Positions 46,735 through 56,526 are shown, counted from the first letter of the stretch. The stretch: DNA of 64,000 nt from VYFG01 sp965203365 (GCA_965203365.1 OZ241878.1:3534001-3598000); one strand, 5' to 3'. Program-made: numbers and translations. The notes: generated by a model not told the origin, from the sequence alone.

Positions 46735-47901
46735 ATGACGACCAACAAAACCAGTCGATCCATTGCCACCCGGGCTGTTCATGCTGGTGAGTTCAGCCCG
46801 AAAATTGCAGGGGCGTTGGTAGTGCCCGTCTTCCAGTCTTCCACTTACGAAACCGCGCAGAACTCTGGATATCATGATATCTCTTACCTGCGTCTGAGCA
46901 ACTCTCCGAACCACCTGTCCCTGCATCGGACACTCGCTGATCTGGAAGGGGCTGATGAAGCCCTGGTGACTGCCAGCGGGATGGCTGCGATCAGCACCGC
47001 CCTGTTGACGATACTGAACTCGGGAGACCACCTGCTCGCTCAGCGGGGGCTGTATGGTGGTACCCATTCTCTTTTGACCCAGGACCTGCCCGCACTGGGC
47101 ATCCATTGTGACTGGGTGGATCTGCAGGACCCGGACGAATGGCGTGCCCGGCTTCAACCCAACACCCAGGCCTTCTATGCTGAGACCATCACCAATCCGC
47201 TGTTGAACGTGGGCGATTTGCCCGCGGTGGCTGCATTTTGCCAAGAGCATGGTTTGGTCAGTCTCATCGACAATACCCTGGCCTCGCCAGTGAACTGCAA
47301 TCCCCTCGCACTGGGTTTTGACGTGGTGCTGCATAGTGCCACCAAGTATCTCAATGGACACAGCGATATCGTCGCCGGGGTGATCGCCGGATCCGGAGAT
47401 TTGGTGATGAAATGCAAACACAAGCTGGATCACCTGGGAGCGAGTCTCGACCCTCATGCCTGTTTCCTGCTCCAGCGGGGCATCAAAACCCTGCCGCTCA
47501 GGGTGGCCTGTCAAAATGCCAATGCATTGGCCTTGGCCCGGTATCTGGAGTCCCACGATTTGGTGGCTCGGGTCAACTACCCGGGCCTGACGTCGCATCC
47601 GGATCATGTCCGCGCCCGCCGTCTGTTACGGGGTTTCGGCGGACTTCTCAGCTTTGAACATGCCGGAGGGCGTTCGAGTGCGGATGATCTGATGCAGCGG
47701 CTGGAATTGGTCACGCCGGCCGTCAGCCTCGGTGGTGTCGAGTCGCTGATCACGTTGCCGGCGTCCACTTCGCATGCTGGCCTCTCCGCGCAAGAGCGTC
47801 AGGAGACCGGTATCCGGGAGGGCCTGGTCCGACTGGCGGTGGGAGTGGAAGGGATTGAGGATTTGATCGCGGATTTTGATCAGGCACTGTCAGTCGAGTA
47901 G
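46735..47901 (+). CDS. PLP-dependent trans-sulfuration enzyme (cystathionine gamma-synthase/lyase family)
   Basis: A 388-residue enzyme of the Cys/Met metabolism PLP family. The cofactor lysine is Lys204 in SATKYLNGHSD. Other family blocks are YLRLSNSPNH (in place of the usual RxxNPT), SGMAAIS, and ETITNPLLNVGDL. AGGAG lies seven bases before the ATG. The variant substrate-loop sequence makes it hard to choose between cystathionine gamma-synthase, beta- or gamma-lyase and methionine gamma-lyase. The DUF2797 gene follows after five bases. GC content returns to the chromosomal level here, so it marks the right edge of the island. Confidence 0.88.
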   Translation: MTTNKTSRSIATRAVHAGEFSPKIAGALVVPVFQSSTYETAQNSGYHDISYLRLSNSPNHLSLHRTLADLEGADEALVTASGMAAISTALLTILNSGDHLLAQRGLYGGTHSLLTQDLPALGIHCDWVDLQDPDEWRARLQPNTQAFYAETITNPLLNVGDLPAVAAFCQEHGLVSLIDNTLASPVNCNPLALGFDVVLHSATKYLNGHSDIVAGVIAGSGDLVMKCKHKLDHLGASLDPHACFLLQRGIKTLPLRVACQNANALALARYLESHDLVARVNYPGLTSHPDHVRARRLLRGFGGLLSFEHAGGRSSADDLMQRLELVTPAVSLGGVESLITLPASTSHAGLSAQERQETGIREGLVRLAVGVEGIEDLIADFDQALSVE

Positions 47902-47906
47902 ATCAA

Positions 47907-48743
47907 ATGGCGCAATTGCTGGGTCAGGGTACGATTCGCAAGATGCAGGTCACCTTGGAATCACCTGTGCAGTATGTGCTGCCAATTGGAAAGGGGACCG
48001 TGCAGATGAATGATCTGTTGGGGCAACACCTGATGCTGCGATATGTCGGACGGATTGAATGTGTCGGCTGTGGGCGTACGACCCGCAAGAGTTTCAACCA
48101 GGGTTACTGCTTCCCCTGTTTCAGGAGATTGGCGGAATGCGACCTGTGCATCTTGCGCCCCGAGACCTGTCATTTCCATCTCGGCACCTGCCGGGACCCG
48201 ACCTGGGCACAGAATCACTGCATGCAACCCCATGTGGTGTATATCGCCCACTCTTCCGGTCTCAAGGTAGGGATCACGCGCCAGTCGCAAATCCCTACAC
48301 GCTGGATTGATCAAGGAGCCATCCAGGCGATTCCGATCTTTCGGGTGAAAAGCCGGTACCATGCTGGTTTGATGGAAGCGACTCTGAAGAAGTATGTCAG
48401 TGACCGTACGGACTGGCGCAGGATGCTGAAGGGAGCGAATCGGTTGTCGGACGTGTTGGGGCGGGCCGCAGAGATCGTCGATATGGCGCAGGCGGACCTG
48501 AAAGAACTGGTTCAATCCCACCCTGAGTTAACCTGGGAAGTGCTGAATGCACCGGTGACGGAGATCGCCTATCCGATCCTGGAGTTGCCGGACAGGATTT
48601 CCAGTCTCAGCTTCGATAAGACCGACCAGGTGGCCGGCATCTTGCAGGGTATCAAGGGTCAGTACCTGCTGTTGGACAGTGGGGTGATCAATCTGCGAAA
48701 ATTCACTGGGTATGAGATCGGTCTCCGTGCTGGATGGGAGTGA
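47907..48743 (+). CDS. DUF2797 family cysteine-rich protein
   Basis: A 278-residue DUF2797 protein. Eight cysteines (52, 55, 68, 71, 78, 81, 88, 95) lie in CxxC-like pairs and probably bind zinc. The following segment VVYIAHSSGLKVGITRQSQIPTRWIDQG has the look of a GIY-YIG-like fold, with an Arg-rich strand after it. The function is unknown. It is nearly always found in proteobacteria, and here it is five bases after the PLP enzyme, clearly in the same transcript. Confidence 0.85.
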   Translation: MAQLLGQGTIRKMQVTLESPVQYVLPIGKGTVQMNDLLGQHLMLRYVGRIECVGCGRTTRKSFNQGYCFPCFRRLAECDLCILRPETCHFHLGTCRDPTWAQNHCMQPHVVYIAHSSGLKVGITRQSQIPTRWIDQGAIQAIPIFRVKSRYHAGLMEATLKKYVSDRTDWRRMLKGANRLSDVLGRAAEIVDMAQADLKELVQSHPELTWEVLNAPVTEIAYPILELPDRISSLSFDKTDQVAGILQGIKGQYLLLDSGVINLRKFTGYEIGLRAGWE

Positions 48744-48778
48744 TCGGTTGTCGGATGTGGAATCTATGCTACCGGATG

Positions 48779-49075
48779 TCAGTATAATTGATTCCAGAAG
48801 CGAGCAGACTCATCGAACTCTTGACTCCAGACATTGACGGGCTCGGACTGGCCGCGCTTAACCATGTCTATGGCCTGACAAAGACTAAACAGCAGGGCAC
48901 GTCGACTTCGACGTGATTGTGCTTCACTCGAGAGATAATCACCGAAATTGCCGATCCATGTTAGAAACCGAAATAAGAGTTCTGAGTTGTCTGTCCCATG
49001 GTTTGGGAAGATGGCTTCACCAAGAGTACAATCTGTTGCATTACTTGGGTGGCATACCCCAACAGGTAATTCCAT
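48779..49075 (-). CDS. Possible small hypothetical protein, divergent from the methyltransferase
   Basis: A 98-codon minus-strand frame with fairly natural composition (a helical stretch SRRSRRALLFSLCQAIDM, an ending ESARFWNQLY). No ribosome site and no recognisable family. It could be a small regulator of the adjacent divergent methyltransferase operon, a remnant, or noise. The only other feature in this 340-base gap is the short palindrome CACGTCGA-CT-TCGACGTG (48898-48915), which lies inside the frame. Confidence 0.25.
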   Translation of the reverse strand: MELPVGVCHPSNATDCTLGEAIFPNHGTDNSELLFRFLTWIGNFGDYLSSEAQSRRSRRALLFSLCQAIDMVKRGQSEPVNVWSQEFDESARFWNQLY

Positions 49076-49082
49076 TTCGTGA

Positions 49083-50372
49083 ATGGTCAGGGCTCATTTG
49101 AATAAAGTACCAAGGTATAAGCAAGGCATGATTAAGGCAGCAAAGCCAACCTCATCGTGGGACTTCGGAGACACAAAAGAAGATTTGATCCATCGAATAC
49201 ATCCCTACCCGGCACGGTTTCCCGCGTTCATAACGACCAAGGCACTTGAATATGCTGATGCAGAAGGCGTTGATGTGCGCAATATGGCAGATGTCTTTTG
49301 TGGTTGTGGCACCACGGCAGTCGAAGCGAAGCGAAATGGTAGGAATTTCTGGGGCTGCGACATTAATCCATTAGCCACCCTGATCGCACGGGTCAAGACG
49401 CACCACTACCGTGACCGAGATCTGGAGCGAACTTATGCCGCAATCAGGGCAAATGCATATCGTTCCATGGTAAAGCCAGAAGATCGAACTGCCATCAACG
49501 ACAGAATTCGCTATTGGTTTGAGGAGGAAAAAATTGATGACTTGATTCGACTGGATCGGGCCATCAGAAAGGCCACATCCCCATACAGTGCCCACCGCAG
49601 GTTTTTTCAGTGTGGGTTTTCTGCCATTCTCAAGGCCACATCGTACTGGTTAAGGAAATCCATCAAGGCACAGCGTGATCCGCACAAGGAGCCACGTCCT
49701 GTGATGGAGGCATTTGAAGATCAAGTTAAGTTGATGCGTCGCGCGAACGATAGGAATATATTCCCGCATCCTGTGGCGAAGACACAGGTACGGGTCCGGA
49801 ACTTCCTTGGGAATGCCAAGATCCGGGATCGGGCGGATTTGATCGTTACCAGCCCGCCATACGTCACTTCCTATAACTATGCCGACATCCATCAACTGTC
49901 AACTCTCTGGCTGGGGTACGCAACCGACTATCGGGAACTGCGCCAAGACATGCTGGGGAATCGCTATGGCGTTCGTCCACTGCGTGAGGCAGCGATTCAG
50001 AAGCTCGGCGATACCGCCTGGCACACATACCGGGAGATGTGGAACCAGAGCCCGAGCCATGCTTTGTCAGTTGCAAGATACTTCGTAGATCTTGACAAGG
50101 CGGTCAGGCGTTGCTGGGATGTATTAGAGCCTGGGGGAATGGCGGTGTTCGTCATTGGTAATACACAATACAAAAATGTGAAAGTCGATAATGCGGAATA
50201 TCTTGGAACCTGCATGGGACGGTCAGGTTTTGAAAGGATTCGGTCAATATCCCGCAAAGTATCGCTGAAAACCATGACTCCCTATCGGGATGCAAGGGGA
50301 CGTTTCACCCGGGATTCTAGTCAAAGGCAGGTCTACGCCAAGGAGTACGTATTGATTGGAAGAAAATTATGA
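49083..50372 (+). CDS. DNA methyltransferase with SPPY motif (candidate m4C)
   Basis: A 429-residue site-specific DNA methyltransferase. Motif I, the SAM-binding loop, is DVFCGCGTT from Asp70. The catalytic motif IV is TSPPY at 256-260, the form usual for N4-cytosine methylases and also seen in some N6-adenine ones. The N-terminus contains IHRIHPYPARFPAF, a block shared by a subgroup of solitary or system-linked methylases. About 185 residues lie between motifs I and IV, enough for an inserted target-recognition domain. ATG 49083 is used; ATG 49128 (MIKAAKPTSSWDF) is a good alternative. It overlaps the following GHKL gene as ATGA. No restriction endonuclease of known family is adjacent. Confidence 0.9.
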   Translation: MVRAHLNKVPRYKQGMIKAAKPTSSWDFGDTKEDLIHRIHPYPARFPAFITTKALEYADAEGVDVRNMADVFCGCGTTAVEAKRNGRNFWGCDINPLATLIARVKTHHYRDRDLERTYAAIRANAYRSMVKPEDRTAINDRIRYWFEEEKIDDLIRLDRAIRKATSPYSAHRRFFQCGFSAILKATSYWLRKSIKAQRDPHKEPRPVMEAFEDQVKLMRRANDRNIFPHPVAKTQVRVRNFLGNAKIRDRADLIVTSPPYVTSYNYADIHQLSTLWLGYATDYRELRQDMLGNRYGVRPLREAAIQKLGDTAWHTYREMWNQSPSHALSVARYFVDLDKAVRRCWDVLEPGGMAVFVIGNTQYKNVKVDNAEYLGTCMGRSGFERIRSISRKVSLKTMTPYRDARGRFTRDSSQRQVYAKEYVLIGRKL

Positions 50373-52630
50373 ATCCTAAGGGAATGGTTCACATGATGGG
50401 AAGGAATCCCGACGATAGCTGTGAACCGGTATCGCTATCAATCCGGCCCTATGCGCGACTGCTGACCATGTTGGGTGAGCAACTCTTGAAGAACGAGCGC
50501 GTGGCCCTTGTCGAACTAATCAAGAACGCCTACGATGCGGATGCGGACACGGTTGTGGTGGAATTTGATGGATTCGCGAAAGACATGACGACACGACCCG
50601 AATCGAGAATAGTGGTTCGGGATAACGGCTGTGGCATGACCGCCGAAACAGTAAAGACTGCCTGGGCGAACCCCGCCACCCCGACGAAATTCCTCGCCAA
50701 ATTGGAAGGGAAACGGCGGACGCCGGAGAGAGGTCGAGTGATTCAGGGTGAAAAAGGAATCGGGCGATTTGCGATTCTCAAGCTGGCGAAGAAGATCACA
50801 GTCACGACCCGCACGCACGATGCTGCGTTGGAGTTAGTGGTGTCGTATGATTTCACTCGGTATGACGACGACTTTATTGAGGAAGAGGGCGAAAGGAAAG
50901 AAATCTTCTTGGATGAAGTGAGAATCGACTGCGTCGAGAGAAATCCGGAGACATTGTCTGGTGCAGCACGAGGTACGGTGATTGAGATGGAGGCACTCAA
51001 GGGCGCATGGAGCGAACTATTGATCGAGCGGCTGTGTCGGGATGTGGCCAATCTCACTGATCCTGTATCAAGACTGACGCGGAAAGATGCAACGGACAAA
51101 TTCGAAATCTGTGTGATGTGCAATGGGCAATCCCATGAAGTGGTCCATGATGAAGAGGAAACGCTGAAATCCCTGATTGAGGACAAGGCGGTTTTCTCGA
51201 TCCGGGGGTGCTTCCTCAGCGAGCATTGCGCTTACAGATTCGATGCGGGCTCGGGGGATGAGGAGGTCAGCCTGTACGACGAACATATCAAGGGCTTGTG
51301 GATATGGCGGCAGCGGTACTCGGACCAAGCGGCGCAGGTCGTGGCGAGCCAGCAACAGATCTACAAATGTGGCGATTTCGTATTCCATTTCTACATCTTT
51401 GACTTCGCCAGGGGCATCGACGACCGATACGCATTGAGTCAGGTCGACAAGAATCGTCTTAAAGCTCACCGTGTTTATCTCTACCGGGACGGTGTGCGCG
51501 TTTATCCTTACGGGGACCCGGATGACGACTGGCTGAATATCGATGTTTCAAGAGGTATTGGAAGAGCAGGGGACTTCTTCAGCAACGATCAGATTCTCGG
51601 CTGGGTAGACATCACACAAGACGGCAATCCTGAACTGCGAGACAAAACCAACCGAGAAGGATTGATCGAGACCGGCGGTGCAGTGGAAGATTTCGTATTC
51701 CTGATTGGGACGTTCCTGTCATACATCAAACAGGCCCCATTCCAGCGCTATCAGGTAAAGCAACGCCGGAAGAACATGGCCAATGTAATACGAGAGGGTG
51801 TGGTAGCCAAACACCTCGCTGTGTTGAAGAAAACGCTGAAAGAGACCGGTGAGACATCATACGTACGCGATCTATCGAAGATTGAGGCGGAGTATCAGCA
51901 AGAACGCAATTTCCTGTCTCGACGGGCGGAGATGACGGAAGACCTCGCTGGAGTCGGTCTGTCGGTGGAGATGGCCTCACACGATATCATGTTGTTACTG
52001 GGTCGGGCTCAGGATATCGGGGTCCGACTGGCACGATGTACACAAGAAGCAAGGATGAGTGTCGTTCAGGAGCAGGCAGAGAGGCTCGTTAGTGTGTTGC
52101 GACAAGTTGTCATTGGCATGCGCGATGTTCAAAGCCTCTTCCGGTCATCGCGGCGGCGGCGGAAAAGGCTCAAGGTGGAACCTGTTCTGGACAAGATTCA
52201 TGGGATTTATGCTGGATTGCTGGAGAGACTTGAGATCACCTACAGCAAGTCTGTGATAGGCCCCTCGCCACTGGTAGCGAACACGACAGACGGAGTGTTG
52301 ATGCAGGTACTGATCAATCTGTTCGACAACTCGGCATACTGGCTGGATACAAAGGCATCGACGGAGCAACGTGAGATTAGCGTAACGCTAGACGGAGATG
52401 CGCAGGAGTTGATATTTGCTGACAATGGACCTGGGGTGCGCATTGAAGACAAACCCTATATCTTCGAGGCGTTCTTCTCTGGCAAAGGGCAGGAGGGACG
52501 TGGCTTGGGACTTTATATCGCTCGTCAACTGCTGGAGCGCTATGAGTATGGGATCGAATTGGTTGAACCTAGTGACGCGACGCTGAATGGCGCGAATTTC
52601 GTGGTGCGCTTCATGAGAAGTGAAGCATAA
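50369..52630 (+). CDS. Double-GHKL ATPase, MORC/Hsp90-like plus histidine-kinase-like
   Basis: A 753-residue protein with two GHKL ATPase modules. The first resembles Hsp90/MutL/MORC: VELIKNAYDADAD with Glu49 and Asn53, DNGCG at 85-89 and GEKGIGRFA. The second, at the C-terminus, is of histidine kinase type: NLFDNSAYW with Asn650 and Asn654, DNGPGV and GRGLGLYIARQL. Just before it, MASHDIMLLL puts His538 where a kinase's phosphoacceptor histidine would be. No membrane segment is present, so it acts in the cytoplasm. It is coupled to the methyltransferase before it and to the receiver-like protein after it. I infer a sensor of DNA state or cleavage that signals to the next protein by phosphotransfer or allostery. 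Confidence 0.85.
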   Translation: MNPKGMVHMMGRNPDDSCEPVSLSIRPYARLLTMLGEQLLKNERVALVELIKNAYDADADTVVVEFDGFAKDMTTRPESRIVVRDNGCGMTAETVKTAWANPATPTKFLAKLEGKRRTPERGRVIQGEKGIGRFAILKLAKKITVTTRTHDAALELVVSYDFTRYDDDFIEEEGERKEIFLDEVRIDCVERNPETLSGAARGTVIEMEALKGAWSELLIERLCRDVANLTDPVSRLTRKDATDKFEICVMCNGQSHEVVHDEEETLKSLIEDKAVFSIRGCFLSEHCAYRFDAGSGDEEVSLYDEHIKGLWIWRQRYSDQAAQVVASQQQIYKCGDFVFHFYIFDFARGIDDRYALSQVDKNRLKAHRVYLYRDGVRVYPYGDPDDDWLNIDVSRGIGRAGDFFSNDQILGWVDITQDGNPELRDKTNREGLIETGGAVEDFVFLIGTFLSYIKQAPFQRYQVKQRRKNMANVIREGVVAKHLAVLKKTLKETGETSYVRDLSKIEAEYQQERNFLSRRAEMTEDLAGVGLSVEMASHDIMLLLGRAQDIGVRLARCTQEARMSVVQEQAERLVSVLRQVVIGMRDVQSLFRSSRRRRKRLKVEPVLDKIHGIYAGLLERLEITYSKSVIGPSPLVANTTDGVLMQVLINLFDNSAYWLDTKASTEQREISVTLDGDAQELIFADNGPGVRIEDKPYIFEAFFSGKGQEGRGLGLYIARQLLERYEYGIELVEPSDATLNGANFVVRFMRSEA

Positions 52631-53823
52631 TGGAGACAAAAGAACTGATATCCGGGATCGGGGTGGTGATTGATGATGCCGTGACTGACGCATCCATGGG
52701 CGAAAGAAATCTAATTGAGGACTCAATCAGCCGGATTGTGGAATGGTTCGAAAGCGAGTGGAATCTGCCGTTCGTCAGGAAAAAGGCATTGCCAAAGGAG
52801 GCATTATGGGCCAACTTGTTCCGTTCGGCGAGCTTTGTTCTGTTGGATTGGCGACTGTGGGGAGACGGAGGTGAGGAACTGAAAAGTCGTACAATCGAAG
52901 ACATCAAGAAATTTTTAGAGGCCGCACGCGAAAATTTGATTCCGATCTTTATTCTCACGAACGAGAATCCAGACGATGTAAAGAGCGAACTACAGGGATT
53001 GTCTGACGATGTGTATGAGGAGGACTCCTCTGGTAGAAATTTTGTGTTTGTGCGACAAAAATCTGAATTTTGGGATGGTACGTCGGTGAACGTGGAGATA
53101 TTGGAGAAATGGGTGTATGGAAATGCTTCGGTTTATGCCCTGAAAACATGGCACCGAGTGATGGGTAACGCAAAAAGCGAACTCTTCAAGGCCATGTGCC
53201 AGCGAAGCGTCAACTGGCCACGGATATTCTGGGAGACATATAAGGAAGACGGTGCAGACCCCAGTGTGTCACTGACGAACTTGATCAATGATAATGTAAG
53301 GGGGCGCATGCGTACTGATGGATTCGAGGATAAATATCTCAATACTTCGACGGACGATGTATCAACCGAAGAGTTGAAAGGGCTGATCGCGGAGACGAGT
53401 TTCCTCAGCAACAATATACTTCCCGCCGACGAAATCAGATGTGGTGACCTGTACAAACGAGAGAAACAAAAGTATTGGCTGAATCTAAGACCCGATTGCG
53501 ACTGTATACCCCGAGGGGGAGTTGACGCACGAGCAGTCGAAGTGTACTGCGTGGAAGGTGAAAGACTCCGGCCCGGAGAGTTGCGTAAGCTGTTCAAGAA
53601 TGGACACTTTGAGGAACGGGTTTTCCAAAGTGTTGTTTTTGGCGTCATCAATGGCAACAGCATTCTTTTCGACTTCCACAAACTGCGCGTATGCCAGTAC
53701 TCTGAGGTCAGCGAACATCGGGTGGGACGCCTGCTTCACCCGTATATTACGAGAGTGCAACAACGGTACGCGTTGTTCCTGCAAAGACAAGCGCTTCCCC
53801 GTATCCCGAATCAAGCAATTTGA
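52630..53823 (+). CDS. Receiver-like protein with unknown C-terminal effector domain
   Basis: A 397-residue protein. The first 130 residues resemble a response-regulator receiver: acidic pair Asp15-Asp16 after a hydrophobic strand (GIGVVIDD), candidate phospho-Asp73 in FVLLDWRLWG, and Thr110 in IFILTNENP, in the right order and spacing. A Lys follows soon after. Residues 150-397 have no family I recognise; they contain many charged residues and several short Cys/His spots (RPDCDCIPRG). Its ATG overlaps the TAA of the GHKL kinase-like gene (TAATG), which makes a kinase-receiver partnership very likely. The C-terminal part could be an effector such as a nuclease, or a DNA-binding output; the sequence does not tell. 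Confidence 0.75.
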   Translation: METKELISGIGVVIDDAVTDASMGERNLIEDSISRIVEWFESEWNLPFVRKKALPKEALWANLFRSASFVLLDWRLWGDGGEELKSRTIEDIKKFLEAARENLIPIFILTNENPDDVKSELQGLSDDVYEEDSSGRNFVFVRQKSEFWDGTSVNVEILEKWVYGNASVYALKTWHRVMGNAKSELFKAMCQRSVNWPRIFWETYKEDGADPSVSLTNLINDNVRGRMRTDGFEDKYLNTSTDDVSTEELKGLIAETSFLSNNILPADEIRCGDLYKREKQKYWLNLRPDCDCIPRGGVDARAVEVYCVEGERLRPGELRKLFKNGHFEERVFQSVVFGVINGNSILFDFHKLRVCQYSEVSEHRVGRLLHPYITRVQQRYALFLQRQALPRIPNQAI

Positions 53824-54201
53824 ACTGGGGCGTGAGTCGACCGACACCTTGCATTTTGGTAATCGGGGTTCAATGTATGAGCATTATTGCCAAGTAGAAG
53901 GTTGCAAACACAAGGTATGAGGGTCAATCAGCTTGGTGGGAAGCCATGTAGTTTTCTTGATGGCTCCATCATTTCATGGGCTTAAGGATGGGGCCTTGAT
54001 CGGGTGGTGGGGAGTGGTTCAAACGCAGATGAACACAAAGGCGTCCCCCCGTTGACAGCCGATATCGTGCTGATCGTAGGCTGCTGACCAGATGGGGACC
54101 GCTATATTTTACCGGGCACTACGTTTCGATGAGCACCTTTGGACACATAAGTGATGGATGGGCATCGACCATTTATTGGCCGGGTTGCCAACCTGTCGAA
54201 G
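53824..54201. other. Convergent intergenic region
   Basis: About 380 bases between the receiver-like gene (plus) and mscS (minus), which read toward each other. No clear intrinsic terminator and no gene. Confidence 0.4.
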
Positions 54202-56526
54202 TCAGGAGCCTGCCTCGTTGAGAGGTTCCGAGTCGTTCAGAAGACGGATTTCACGCTGGGGAAAGGCGATCGTAATGCCGTGCTCCCGGAACTTTCGGTC
54301 GATGGTGAAGTGCAACTGGCTGGTGGCATTGAGCATGTCCCAGACATCATGCACATAGCATCGTAGCTGAAACAGGAGCGCACTGTCCCCGAAGCTCAGG
54401 AAGAATACCCGGATGGGCAGTTCCGGCTGATCCGGCACTACCTCGGGGACTTCCAGGGCGGACTCCTCCAGCAAGCGCTTGACCAGTTCCGTGTCACTGC
54501 CATACGCCACCCCCACAGGAATGCTGATCCGACCGTGTCGGTCACGCAGGGTCCAGTTGGTCACCGGAGCGGAGATCAGTTCCGAGTTGGGGACGATGAC
54601 ATCGGCCCGGTTGAATGTCTGCACTTCGGTTGACCGGACACTGATTTTCTTGACGAATCCTTCCGTGCTGCCCGTCACAATCCAGTCTCCGGTTCGGATG
54701 GGGCGTTCAAACAGGAGGATGATCCCCGAGACAAAGTTGTTGACGATGTTCTGAAGACCGAATCCGATACCGAGTGATAGAGCACCGGCCAGGAGGGCCA
54801 GATTGCCGAAACTCACTCCGGCTACCGAGAGACCGAACAAAGCGGCGATGACGAACCCCACATATCCGATGATGGTCACCAGGGCGTCCCGGGCACCGCT
54901 CTCCATCCGGGATTTGATCAGATACCGGCGATTCAGGTTGTCCTTGATCCACCGGGCCAGGATCAGCAGGGCGGTAAACAGCAGCAGCCCGATCAGCACA
55001 TTGAGCGGAACGATTCGGGTATCGCCGAACCGAAAGCCATCCCGTGCCAGAGAAAACAGGGACGTCAGGGTGGCATCCGAGGCGCCCCAGACCATCAACA
55101 GAAGCAGGAGCAGGACGCCCCACAGCAGCGCGATGGAGGAAAGGCGAACCCAGATCAGCCCTGGGACCGGCTCGCCTTCGTCAATCGACAGGACACGTCG
55201 GAACCGGAGCTGCCAAGGCGCCTGACCGTGGTCGACCCCGTTGAAGAAGTGGCGCAGCTGATGCTCCAAAAGGACATAACCCCCCAAGGCCAACAGGCTC
55301 AAGAGCAGGCCTTGCCAGAGAAATCGCGACAGCATGTGATAACCAGCCCATTCCAGAAAGAGGCTGAGGCACAAACCACTGATGGAAACGATTCTCAGGA
55401 AGACTCCCAGCCGGGATGGGGTCGGCCATTTGTTCAGAAACCAGGCCAGCTCCAGAAGACTGAGCAGCAGCAGTGTGGTCAGGATATTGTGAACCAGAAG
55501 CTGAGTCGAGGCATACGCCGAATCCGTCCCCAGAATCGACACTTCCAGTATCCAGAATCCCAGCACGGTGGCGACCCATACCAGGCGAACATCCAGTGGG
55601 CGCACGGGCAATTCCTGGTGGAGAACGGACTTCGCATACCCATTTAGCCGTTGAATCACGACAGGGATCATGAACAGAATCAGCAGGTAGCCGATGAGCA
55701 GCCACAGGATTTGTCCAAGCGGGTCCCCGAGCCCATCGAATCCTTGAAACAGCCAGAGATAGCCGAACAGCAGGAGGATTGGTATAATGATCGGGGCGCG
55801 ATTCAGGACTAGAAACCTGAAACCAGCGCCCGCCTCGGATAGCCTCTTTGTTGTCGTACCATCGGGCCGGGAGGGGTGCCGGATCCGACGGATCGCCCAT
55901 CCGGCCAGTCCCCCCACAACCGACAGGATCAGGATGATTGCCCCATGCCCGGTGAAGACGAAATTTCGCATCATCTGGACGAGGTCCGACCATCGTTCAC
56001 CCAGATAGGGTCCGATGTCCGAAGACCCCTGCACCAGATTGGACACAATCGAGGCTTCCTTTCGGTTCAGTCGGGTGCGGTTGAACGCCTTTTCCAGCTC
56101 CGTGAGTCGGACAAGAAGCTGGCTGGCCTTGTCCAGCAACAGTTTGCACTCCGTGATGGCACGGTTGAGTGACTCCAGTTCCTGGGCCAGTGCGGCTTCT
56201 TGCGGCGTCCGGCCTTCCTCTATAGACACCCGATCAATCAGGTCGGCACCGATGGTTTCTTCCCGGACGGCCAGGTTCCTTTCCCGGTCATCAATACACT
56301 GCAGGATGTCCGTTCGCTGTCGGTTGACCTGTCCGGCGGCACCCTCCAGCCAATCGGAGTCATGCAGTTGGGTGATGGACAGCTGCCGTTCGATCAAATC
56401 CAGAATTTGCTCGACCTTGGAAGGGTCGAACTGACCGGCAACTTGTGTCCATACGGGTGGAGACTGCCAGATCAGACCGCTGCCCACGAGCAACACGAGG
56501 ACAACCCGCCGCCACGCTCGTATCAT
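54202..56526 (-). CDS. Large mechanosensitive ion channel of the MscS family
   Basis: A 774-residue channel that releases solutes during osmotic downshift. A signal peptide (hydrophobic core VVLVLLVGSGLIW) leads to a periplasmic helical domain of about 150 residues. About ten membrane segments follow. The conserved pore helix and beta domain are near residues 550-700 (GALSLGIGFGLQNIVNNFVSG, then ERPIRTGDWI and VIVPNSELIS). This matches the MscK/YbdG-like large subgroup rather than the 286-residue MscS. The gene stands alone; the next gene upstream on the same strand is 130 bases away. It marks the return to ordinary chromosome after the second accessory cluster. Confidence 0.92.
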   Translation of the reverse strand: MIRAWRRVVLVLLVGSGLIWQSPPVWTQVAGQFDPSKVEQILDLIERQLSITQLHDSDWLEGAAGQVNRQRTDILQCIDDRERNLAVREETIGADLIDRVSIEEGRTPQEAALAQELESLNRAITECKLLLDKASQLLVRLTELEKAFNRTRLNRKEASIVSNLVQGSSDIGPYLGERWSDLVQMMRNFVFTGHGAIILILSVVGGLAGWAIRRIRHPSRPDGTTTKRLSEAGAGFRFLVLNRAPIIIPILLLFGYLWLFQGFDGLGDPLGQILWLLIGYLLILFMIPVVIQRLNGYAKSVLHQELPVRPLDVRLVWVATVLGFWILEVSILGTDSAYASTQLLVHNILTTLLLLSLLELAWFLNKWPTPSRLGVFLRIVSISGLCLSLFLEWAGYHMLSRFLWQGLLLSLLALGGYVLLEHQLRHFFNGVDHGQAPWQLRFRRVLSIDEGEPVPGLIWVRLSSIALLWGVLLLLLLMVWGASDATLTSLFSLARDGFRFGDTRIVPLNVLIGLLLFTALLILARWIKDNLNRRYLIKSRMESGARDALVTIIGYVGFVIAALFGLSVAGVSFGNLALLAGALSLGIGFGLQNIVNNFVSGIILLFERPIRTGDWIVTGSTEGFVKKISVRSTEVQTFNRADVIVPNSELISAPVTNWTLRDRHGRISIPVGVAYGSDTELVKRLLEESALEVPEVVPDQPELPIRVFFLSFGDSALLFQLRCYVHDVWDMLNATSQLHFTIDRKFREHGITIAFPQREIRLLNDSEPLNEAGS

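Noticed and set aside
48898..48915. Palindrome CACGTCGA-CT-TCGACGTG as a terminator
   Set aside because: No T-run follows on either strand; it may be an operator or chance.
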